15,569 nt of DNA from Armatimonadota bacterium (GTDB lineage Bacteria > Armatimonadota > Zipacnadia > Zipacnadales > JABUFB01). The position numbers were made by a program, and so were the translations under genes. Below the pieces are notes generated by a model. It did not search any database and was not told the origin of the DNA. It saw only the letters and a program-made list of their open reading frames with translations. Below are positions 7,152 to 13,687 of the stretch, in pieces. The stretch lies in assembly GCA_018056145.1 (NCBI GenBank), contig JAGPGE010000007.1, positions 1-15,569 on the forward strand, read 5' to 3'. The stretch's first letter is position 1; every line of letters starts with the position of its first letter.

Positions 7152-7275
7152 GGGCGGCGGGTGAGACGCCCGCCCCACACGGCGGAAGTGGGTCCGCCCC
7201 ACAAGCGGGGAAGGCTTCGCGTCCGGCAGGACGCTCGGACCGAAGGTCCCTCAGACCCGGGTCTCAACCCGGGTC
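7152..7275. repeat. Run of short palindromes ahead of the double amidohydrolase gene
   Basis: Five hairpins follow one another. They are GGCGGG/CCCGCC (7156-7161 with 7169-7174), GGCGGA/TCCGCC (7181-7186 with 7193-7198), GCGTCC/GGACGC (7219-7224 with 7229-7234), GGACC-GAA-GGTCC (7237-7249) and the palindrome AGACCCGGGTCT (7253-7264). A second ACCCGGGT follows at 7267-7274. The first two both end in CCGCCCCACA, so they look like copies of one small unit. The run occupies the probable leader of the downstream gene and could be a mosaic of miniature repeats or a structured RNA leader. Confidence 0.7.
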
Positions 7276-7306
7276 ACGCAAGGCCTATACAACGAGGTGA
7301 CGTCTC

Positions 7307-8950
7307 ATGGCGAGCATCCGCTTCTTCGACTCCAACTGCATGATCGGCCTGCGCTCCTGCCCGAATCCCGAGACCCCGCGCAGGCTGGAGCAGTTTCTCG
7401 ATGACTACGCCTTCTACGGCATCGAGGGTGGGCTGGTGTACCACGCCCAGTCTTGCGAGTACTACCAGGACTTCGGCAATCGCCTGCTGCTGGATGAGAT
7501 CGCCGGGCAGCCGCGCCTCGCGCCGCAGTGGGTCGTGATGCCCCACCACACTGGTGAGATGGCCCCGCCGGATGACCTCGTGGCCGAGATGCTGGAGCGC
7601 AATGTGCGGGCCGCCCGGTTCTACCCGCGCGCCCACGGCTTTGGCGCCAGTGACGATGTGGTCGGCCCGCTGCTCGCGAGACTTCAGGCCCACCGGATTC
7701 CGCTCTTCGTGGATGTCACCGAGCTTTCGGTGGAGGCCGCTGTCGCTCTGTGCAAGCGGTACCCGGACCTGCCCGTGGTGCTCTGCGGCGTGGCCTGGGG
7801 CACCGATCGGCTCATCAACCCGCTCTTCGGTGCGGCGCCCAACCTGCACCTGGACACCTGGGGCTTCCAGGGCCATCGCGCCTATGAGCGGTTCGTGGAG
7901 CAGTTCGGCCCGGATCGCTTGTTGTTCAGCACCGGTTTGCCCGAACACAGTCCGGGCGCCGCGAAGATGATGACGCTCTACGAGACCATCAGCCCCGAAG
8001 CCCGCGAGAAGATCGGTAGCGGCAACCTCTTGCGGCTCCTGTCCAACGTGGACGGCGCTCAGGGTCCGCTCCCCTCGCTTGCTCCCTGGCCCGCGCGGGA
8101 GGATGACCCGATCATCGCCAGGCTGAAGCTCGGCGAACCCTTGCGGGAGGAGTTCATCATCGACGCGCACTCCCACATCGGCCACGACGGCTGCATGGGC
8201 TACTTCGGCTGCGCCCTTGCCTACAACGATGTGGACGGTCTCGTGGGAACCATGGATCGCCTCGGGATTGACCTGGCGATGCCCAGCACCTGGGGCGGCA
8301 TCCGCATGGGCACCCCGGAGCACAATGACATCGCGATGGCCGCGCACGATCGCTATCCGGACCGCATCCTACCGTATGGCTGCATCAACCCGTCCTACCC
8401 GGACCTGGTCGAGCAGGAGATCCCGCGGGTGTTCGAGAGTGGAAAGGTTTTCGGCTTCAAGCCCTACCCGCCGGGGCATCAGAAGCCCCTGATCGACCCT
8501 GGCAACCAACCGATGCTGCGGTTCGCCCACGAGCACCAGTGGCCGGTGCTTTGCCACATGGGCTTCAGCGCGCCCGGAAGCTGCACCCCGGAGCACGTTG
8601 CCCAGTGCGCCGAGCGTTACCCCGGAGCCCATTTCCTGTGCGCCCATGCCGGGCAGAGCTGGCCCATGGCCCAGGCGGTGGCGAACATTGCGAAGACCCA
8701 CCGGAATATCTACGCGGAGATCACCTATACCGCGATTCTGTACAACTTCTGCGAGTTCTTCGTGCGGGAAGTGGGCCCGGAACAGCTCATTTTCGGCACG
8801 GACTGCGTCATGCGCGACGCCGCCCCGCAACTGGGTTGGGTGGCCTGGTCGAGGCTGAGTGTTGAGGACAAGCGGTTGGCGCTGGGTGGGAACATGGCGC
8901 GGATTCTGCGCCTGCCCGAGGAGAGGCGACGACCGGTGGCGTTGGCTTGA
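7307..8950 (+). CDS. Fused double amidohydrolase_2 protein; degenerate N-terminal half, intact C-terminal half
   Basis: This 547-residue protein holds two amidohydrolase_2-type TIM-barrel domains, about 1-250 and 280-535. The C-terminal domain has the full metal set: HxH at His288/His290 (IIDAHSHIG), His417 (VLCHMGF), His447 (CAHAGQ) and Asp499 (IFGTDCV). It should be a cytosolic metal-dependent hydrolase or decarboxylase-like enzyme. In the N-terminal domain the equivalent positions read Asn10/Met12 (FDSNCMIG), Asp136 (LFVDVTE), Gly161 (VLCGVAWG) and Gly210 (LFSTGLP), so metal binding there is probably lost. A proline-rich linker (about 250-275) joins the halves. The ATG at 7307 follows GAGGTG (7294-7299) at 7 nt. 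A run of hairpins lies upstream. The gene is convergent with the GT-C-like gene, 19 bp apart. The substrate cannot be inferred. Confidence 0.88.
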   Translation: MASIRFFDSNCMIGLRSCPNPETPRRLEQFLDDYAFYGIEGGLVYHAQSCEYYQDFGNRLLLDEIAGQPRLAPQWVVMPHHTGEMAPPDDLVAEMLERNVRAARFYPRAHGFGASDDVVGPLLARLQAHRIPLFVDVTELSVEAAVALCKRYPDLPVVLCGVAWGTDRLINPLFGAAPNLHLDTWGFQGHRAYERFVEQFGPDRLLFSTGLPEHSPGAAKMMTLYETISPEAREKIGSGNLLRLLSNVDGAQGPLPSLAPWPAREDDPIIARLKLGEPLREEFIIDAHSHIGHDGCMGYFGCALAYNDVDGLVGTMDRLGIDLAMPSTWGGIRMGTPEHNDIAMAAHDRYPDRILPYGCINPSYPDLVEQEIPRVFESGKVFGFKPYPPGHQKPLIDPGNQPMLRFAHEHQWPVLCHMGFSAPGSCTPEHVAQCAERYPGAHFLCAHAGQSWPMAQAVANIAKTHRNIYAEITYTAILYNFCEFFVREVGPEQLIFGTDCVMRDAAPQLGWVAWSRLSVEDKRLALGGNMARILRLPEERRRPVALA

Positions 8951-8969
8951 CGGCGGCGCGCCTCACGCC

Positions 8970-10382
8970 TCACGTCTCGCTTGTGACGCGCCACAACCAC
9001 AGCGCCGGCAGGGCGATCAGAACACCGTGCAGGACGATGGTCTTCCACCCTCCCAGCCCGAGGAGCATGCCGAATGTGGGCCATTCCACGGACCCCAGGC
9101 TGAGGCGGGCCAGGGCTTCCAGCGGGCCGCTGCCACCGGTGGTCATGTGCAGCGCGGGTTCCGCCAGGGTGTTGACGGCGGCGAACATCACCAGAATGCC
9201 CACACCGGTGAGGACCCCGCAGGCCAGGCGCGCCGGGGAGGACATCCGCGGCCAGATGAACCCCAGCCCGATGCACAGGAAGGGGAGCATCGGCACGATA
9301 TGGCGGGGCCCAAAGCATGTGCCGCCCTCCCACATGAAGTGCGAAGCGTTGTAGCCCATGTAGAGCGCGAACACCGCCGCCGCCGCTACTCCCTCGGCGC
9401 GCCATGCGCGGCTCCGGATCATCCGCCACAGGCCCCAGACCGCGAAGAGCAGGAAGGGCGACATGACGAAGATACCCTTGTTCGCCGAGAATGTGATGCC
9501 CCAGAGAGCCTCAACCTTTGGCAACCCGATCCAGGAAGGGGCCTCGGCGAACTCCGGGCGCACTTCGTACATGTAGCCGAACCGCAACGGGCTGCCGAAG
9601 CAGGCGTGATTGTAAAGCAGCTGCAGGGCGATGAAGGGGATGCTGCCGAGAACGAAGGACACGGCCGCGCGCGTACCCAGTCGGGCGACGTACAGGAATA
9701 CCACGCCGGCGATGATGAGGGCGGGGAACTCGGTGATCAGCGCCCAACTTGCGAACAGGCCTGCGAGCGCGGCGGATGCCCGCCCCTGAAGCCGCGACGC
9801 GCGACCCGCGAACCAGAAGGCGATGAACCCGAAGGCCGCTGCCGCCTGGTGGCCATACCAGACCGTGGAGTATGGCCAGGCGAGAGTACCCAGGGCGTAC
9901 GCAAGAGTGATGAACGCCGCCTGCCGCGGGGAGAGCCCGAAAGCGCCGAACAGGTCGAGCATGAGCAGGCAGGCGACGATGGTCGGCAGCCCCACCGAGA
10001 ACCATGACGCGACCGTGGCGCCCGCATCCAGGGCTACGTTCTGCGGCACCAGTCGCTTGCCGATGCTGTAGCCCACCGCATAGGCCGGCAGTCCGAGCAC
10101 CTGCCCGCCCACGGGTTTGTCGGAGTAGTAGATGCCGCTGCCCGGCGGATATTCGGCCTTGTCTCCAGTGCGGTGATGGGAACGGTTGATGCTGAGAGTG
10201 TGATCGTGGTAGACGGCCCGCACCAGCGCGATGCGGGTCATCACATTCCAGCCGCCGCCCGGGTGCCATTGGTAGGCGGTTGCGAAGAGCAGAAGCAGCG
10301 CCAGGATCCACGAGGCCCGGCGCATTCGGCGCGAACCAGTGCCCTGCCGCGCATCAGTCTCCTGGGTCGCGTCGTCACACAT
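8970..10382 (-). CDS. GT-C-fold-like polytopic membrane protein (putative glycosyltransferase)
   Basis: This is a 470-residue integral membrane protein with about ten hydrophobic segments. After a first membrane helix at about 22-38 comes an outer loop with YHDHTLSIN (58-66) and YYSDKPVGGQVLGLPAYAVG (85-104). The SDKP-G motif before a membrane segment is typical of ArnT/PMT-like GT-C membrane proteins that use lipid-linked sugar donors. Later motifs YNHACFGSPLRFGY (257-270) and GTCFGPRHIVPMLPFL (354-369) match the same group as I know it. It probably transfers a sugar to an extracytoplasmic acceptor, which is inference from family resemblance. The ATG at 10382 overlaps the stop of the upstream amidohydrolase gene by 8 bp (ATGTGTGA). 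A second ATG at 10325 would begin just before the first membrane helix but has no good ribosome site, so the coupled start is preferred. Confidence 0.75.
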   Translation of the reverse strand: MCDDATQETDARQGTGSRRMRRASWILALLLLFATAYQWHPGGGWNVMTRIALVRAVYHDHTLSINRSHHRTGDKAEYPPGSGIYYSDKPVGGQVLGLPAYAVGYSIGKRLVPQNVALDAGATVASWFSVGLPTIVACLLMLDLFGAFGLSPRQAAFITLAYALGTLAWPYSTVWYGHQAAAAFGFIAFWFAGRASRLQGRASAALAGLFASWALITEFPALIIAGVVFLYVARLGTRAAVSFVLGSIPFIALQLLYNHACFGSPLRFGYMYEVRPEFAEAPSWIGLPKVEALWGITFSANKGIFVMSPFLLFAVWGLWRMIRSRAWRAEGVAAAAVFALYMGYNASHFMWEGGTCFGPRHIVPMLPFLCIGLGFIWPRMSSPARLACGVLTGVGILVMFAAVNTLAEPALHMTTGGSGPLEALARLSLGSVEWPTFGMLLGLGGWKTIVLHGVLIALPALWLWRVTSET

Positions 10383-11616
10383 CGAGCCCGTAAAGGTCCC
10401 GCGGGTTGTCGAACAAGAGCTGCCCGGCCAGTTCGAGGGCCTGCTTCTCGGTCATGAGGCCGTCATCGATGCGCCCCGCAAGGACCCGCGCGATGTCCTC
10501 TTTCGCCATGAGCAGGTGTCCGTACACTTTCTCGACCGGGCGGTGATAGTCGCCGCCGAAGCCCATGATCTTGTGAACGGGGACCATGTCCAGCCATTCA
10601 TCCAGCAGGGACACGGTCATGCGCTGGGAGATGATGTGGCACCAGCACAGGTTCAGGTAGGCGTTTGGGAAGTCCTTGCCGATCACCCCCAGGTCCCGCG
10701 GCCACGGGATGCCGGCATGGTAGATGTCGAACTTCGTCTTCCGGTGCTTCATCAGGATGGGGATGAGATTCCGCGGGTGGTTCTCGTAGAAGTTGTTCCA
10801 GTTGTCCCAGATGATCCCGCAATGCACCGCGACCACGAGGCCCAGGTCGCCGGCCATGCGCAGCGCCTCCTGATGCAGGAACCAGTGGAGGACGAAGTAA
10901 TCCTGATCCGCTCCGGACATGAGCGCGGAGAAAGCGCGCTCCGCGTCGGTGTGATTCGGGTCGCCCAGATGGGTCGAGACCATCTTGACCCCGACCACCC
11001 CTTGCGCCTTCCACTGCTCAAGGGCTGCGCGCATGGCGTCGAGGTAGCTGGCAAGATCCTTCACCTGGACCCCGTGGGTTTCGCCAAAGGACACGGCGCT
11101 CTCCCGGTCCCGCAGTCCCGTGAGGAACCCGACGGGCAGCAGGGGAGCGAGCATCCCGCTGTCGTCGTCAGGGACCGCGCCGATCTGCGTCAGGCAGATG
11201 CGGATATTGCAGCGGTCCTGCAGGATTCGCTTGTAGATGCCGGCGGTATTGGCTGCGCGCATCCGCTCTGAGAGCAGGCGGTAGGTGTGGCGGGAGATGT
11301 CGTCGCAGCCATAGAACTCCCGCGCGGCGATAAGAGCCGGGCGGGAGTAGCTTCCGAAGCGGATGCTGTGCCAGTAGGGCTCGAACATCTCCCATTTCGC
11401 GTCCAGATCCGTTTCGGGGGCCTGGAAGCGGCTGTAGTCCTCCGGCGTCATTCCCGCGGACTTCAGATCGGTCTGGGTGTAGTGAGAGAACAATGTGGCG
11501 AAGTCCACGGGGGACTCGACCCGGGCCTTCTCCGGAGGCAGGTGTTCGTGGGCATCCACCACCGGCAGGTCTTCCATGGCCTGCACCAGCGCAGCCTGCG
11601 TCTCTCGCACCGCCAT
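10375..11616 (-). CDS. Amidohydrolase_2-family metal-dependent hydrolase
   Basis: This 413-residue TIM-barrel hydrolase has all the metal ligands in place: His23 and His25 (VDAHEHL), His265 (VVAVHCG), His300 (DIYHAGIP) and Asp356 (GFGGDYHRP). The long insertion between HxH and the central strands (about 30-200) and the WDNWNNFYENHPRN region resemble amidohydrolases annotated as glucuronate-isomerase-like or amidohydrolase_2. It is probably a cytosolic enzyme acting on a small carboxylate or sugar acid, but the substrate is not identifiable. The ATG at 11616 has GGGAGGG 6 nt upstream; a TTG at 11631 would add five residues and is less likely. The gene shares an 8-bp overlap with the downstream GT-C-like gene. 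It is not a close copy of the double amidohydrolase on the other strand. Confidence 0.88.
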   Translation of the reverse strand: MAVRETQAALVQAMEDLPVVDAHEHLPPEKARVESPVDFATLFSHYTQTDLKSAGMTPEDYSRFQAPETDLDAKWEMFEPYWHSIRFGSYSRPALIAAREFYGCDDISRHTYRLLSERMRAANTAGIYKRILQDRCNIRICLTQIGAVPDDDSGMLAPLLPVGFLTGLRDRESAVSFGETHGVQVKDLASYLDAMRAALEQWKAQGVVGVKMVSTHLGDPNHTDAERAFSALMSGADQDYFVLHWFLHQEALRMAGDLGLVVAVHCGIIWDNWNNFYENHPRNLIPILMKHRKTKFDIYHAGIPWPRDLGVIGKDFPNAYLNLCWCHIISQRMTVSLLDEWLDMVPVHKIMGFGGDYHRPVEKVYGHLLMAKEDIARVLAGRIDDGLMTEKQALELAGQLLFDNPRDLYGLDV

Positions 11617-11863
11617 CGGTAGCCCTCCCAACTCTGCTCACGGCGATGACCGGAGCAGTCAGTCCGGCTTGGCCGGCAGGCGCACAAGCAGCCACCGCGG
11701 CCCCGGGGAAACTGGTTCTATGGTTCGTCGGATCGGCACGAGACTCCTGCCGCCGCGCGTCCGGTGGCAGTTGCGGGCCACACTCGCCGCGGGTGCATTA
11801 CGGTCTTGTGGGTACTTGCGCGTCATCTGACCGCTGGTCCGAGCCTATCTGGCTCCACCGAAC

Positions 11864-11895
11864 GGGACCGCGGTCCCACAGCCCGCGAAGCGGGC
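11864..11895. repeat. Two adjacent short hairpins
   Basis: GGGACCGCGGTCCC (11864-11877) is a perfect 14-nt palindrome. It is followed after ACA by GCCCGC-GAA-GCGGGC (11881-11895), a 6-bp stem with a GAA loop. The style, including the GAA triloop, is like that of the hairpin run at 7219-7264. They lie upstream of both flanking genes, so they are not obvious terminators and may be miniature repeats. Confidence 0.65.
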
Positions 11896-12006
11896 GGCAG
11901 CTCATGGCCCGGGGCTATGGGCGCACGGCTCCGGCAGAGCGGGTACCGGACGTGGGCCACACACGAGGCCGTCACGCATGCCATAAGACCGATGGTCCTG
12001 ATACTC

Positions 12007-12042
12007 GTCGCCAATTCCTTGTGTACCGTCGCCAATTGCTTG
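12007..12042 (+). promoter_or_regulatory. 15-nt direct repeat, candidate operator
   Basis: GTCGCCAATTCCTTG (12007-12021) and GTCGCCAATTGCTTG (12028-12042) match at 14 of 15 positions. Their starts are 21 bp apart, two turns of the helix, so both would present the same face to a bound protein. The second copy overlaps the candidate -35 element. This is the geometry of an operator for a dimeric or tandemly bound regulator; no regulator gene is in the window. Confidence 0.5.
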
Positions 12043-12070
12043 ACTATCGCCGCCCGTATTGCGCTATACT
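12040..12070 (+). promoter_or_regulatory. Candidate sigma70-like promoter for the propeller gene pair
   Basis: TTGACT (12040-12045) and TATACT (12065-12070) each differ from the consensus by one base. The 19-bp spacer is longer than the usual 17, which suggests a weak or activator-dependent promoter. Transcription would start near 12077 and leave a leader of about 217 nt before the first propeller gene. Confidence 0.5.
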
Positions 12071-12293
12071 GGCTTCGGTCGGCTTCACGGGAAGAAAGAC
12101 GCCGGCCCAGGGAGGATGTTCGCGCCTCCGTGGCCAATAGTGTACTTCGTGGCGCGTCTCTCTCGTTCCCGCAGGGCGGGCAGCGAACCGGGAACCGAGT
12201 GCCAGCGTCTACGAACGCGTATAGTATGAAGCTGTGGTCTGTGCGCTTCAGAGCCACGCCCCTTGAAGCAGCGAAAGGAGAGATGAGCGCGCT

Positions 12294-13658
12294 ATGCGTG
12301 CGTCCGTCACTGTTCTGGCAGCGCTGTGCCTCGTCGCAACGGCGCTAGCGCAGATGGGCCCCGAGATGGGCATGATGGGGATGGGCTTCGCTCCGGCGAA
12401 GGTCATCGATGTCGCTCCCGTATTCAGTGCCGACGGGGCCAACATCATGTTCAGCCGCGTCCACGCGAGCCTCACCGGCAATGAATGGGCTGTGTCCCCT
12501 GTGCAGGGCGGCATGGGGATGATGGGTGGCGAGATGGGCATGATGGGCGGAATACCCGGCATGATGGGCCCCGAAATGGGCGGGATGCCAGGGGGCATGC
12601 CCGGGATGGGCATGGGCGGCGCGCCCGACCTCAGCAAGGAAGGCATCTTCCGGGTCGCGACCCGAGGCGGAGAGGCGGCGTCCGTTGTCGGTGGACGCGC
12701 TGTGATTCAGGATGCCGCAGCCGGCCAGCTGTGCTACGTCTTCCAGGGCACAGGCGCGCAGAACTACCAGCAGTGGGGAATCTACGGCATGAAGTTCGGC
12801 GGGGCCGACAATGATCGCTGGTACCCCGCGATCATGCCCTGGATCCGCCTGTCGCCCAAGGGCGACCTGTTCGCGATCCCCTATGACCAGGGCAAGGCGG
12901 TCGTCTTCTTCCCCGCCCAGGCCAACACAACGCAGAACGCCGGCTTCTGTCCTGTCGAAGATCGCAAGAACCCGGTGAACTGGCTGGCTTCCGGAGATGG
13001 CATCTGGCTTGTGCAGCAAGAGAACAAGCAGGGGCAGGGCGGCGGCATGCCCGGTGGGATGATGCCCGGCATGATGGGACCGGAGATGGGTATGGGAATG
13101 GGGATGGGCATGGGCATGGGCATGACCACCGCCTATCACATCGCCAAGGGCACCCTCGCGCAGCAGGTCACCCCGGTGGTCAAGGATGTTGGCAAGGACA
13201 GCATGGCGGTATCGCTCCCCAATGGGACCGACATCGTCGCCAGCATCGGCAAGGTGCAGACCGCGGGTGCGAGCGACCCGAACGCGGGCATCTGGCTTTG
13301 CGATCAGACGGGCGCGAAGAAGCGGCGTCTGGCATCGGATACCGCACTGGCGATGGAGGCATCCCCGGACGGCAGGTTCGTGGCTTACATGTGGGGCGCC
13401 AAGGCTCCGTACACGCTTTCCGTGGCGCCTGTTGATGGCCGTCCGGTCCGCCGCGTGGGGTTCAGCCTGTCCGGCATCGTCAGTGGCTGCAAGCCCTTCA
13501 GTTGGTCCCCCGACAGCCGCAAGTTGGCCTTCGGGGCAGAGGACGGGACTGGCTACGGCATCTTCGTCGTAGATATCGAGACCGGCGATTCGAGCCGCAT
13601 CACCACCGCATCCACCAAGAACACCGGCACTGCTGCTCCTGCCGGAGCGGGCGGCTAA
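12294..13658 (+). CDS. Exported TolB-like beta-propeller with Met-rich segments (paralog 1)
   Basis: This 454-residue protein has a signal peptide at 1-19 (VATALA before Q). It carries propeller strand motifs of the TolB/PD40 type: FSADGANIMF (44-53), LSPKGDLFAIP (186-196), ASPDGRFVAYM (356-366) and WSPDSRKLAFG (404-414). The folded part is interrupted or preceded by methionine/glycine-rich stretches at 21-30 (5 Met in 10), 74-108 (13 Met in 35) and 252-277 (12 Met in 26). MGPEMG occurs three times, at 21, 91 and 261. These stretches hold no His or Cys. I know of no named family with this arrangement. Roles to consider are Cu(I)/Ag(I) binding by thioethers, an oxidant sink, or a flexible surface linker. 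The AAGGAG (12275-12280) is 13 nt from the ATG, unusually far. A second paralog starts 29 bp after the stop. Confidence 0.85.
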   Translation: MRASVTVLAALCLVATALAQMGPEMGMMGMGFAPAKVIDVAPVFSADGANIMFSRVHASLTGNEWAVSPVQGGMGMMGGEMGMMGGIPGMMGPEMGGMPGGMPGMGMGGAPDLSKEGIFRVATRGGEAASVVGGRAVIQDAAAGQLCYVFQGTGAQNYQQWGIYGMKFGGADNDRWYPAIMPWIRLSPKGDLFAIPYDQGKAVVFFPAQANTTQNAGFCPVEDRKNPVNWLASGDGIWLVQQENKQGQGGGMPGGMMPGMMGPEMGMGMGMGMGMGMTTAYHIAKGTLAQQVTPVVKDVGKDSMAVSLPNGTDIVASIGKVQTAGASDPNAGIWLCDQTGAKKRRLASDTALAMEASPDGRFVAYMWGAKAPYTLSVAPVDGRPVRRVGFSLSGIVSGCKPFSWSPDSRKLAFGAEDGTGYGIFVVDIETGDSSRITTASTKNTGTAAPAGAGG

Positions 13659-13687
13659 GCACCGTCAGGCAGAAGGAGGCACGAGAC

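Larger units (their letters stand above)
11617..12293. other. 677-bp non-coding region between divergent genes
   Basis: Open frames here read as low-complexity translations with no recognisable family and no good ribosome site, so no gene is called. The left part holds two adjacent hairpins (11864-11895). The right part holds a 15-nt direct repeat and a sigma70-like promoter (12007-12070), followed by about 220 nt of leader before the first propeller gene. A further TATAGT (12220-12225) has no convincing -35. The amidohydrolase promoter on the minus strand should also lie in the left part but I cannot point to it. Confidence 0.6.

Noticed and set aside
8859..10007. 382-residue plus-strand open frame
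   Set aside because: It is antisense to the GT-C-like membrane protein, whose hydrophobic pattern and family motifs are convincing; this frame is charged low-complexity sequence.
11764..12348. 194-residue plus-strand open frame in the intergenic region
   Set aside because: No recognisable domain or good ribosome site. It runs through the hairpins and promoter and overlaps the signal peptide of the first propeller gene.
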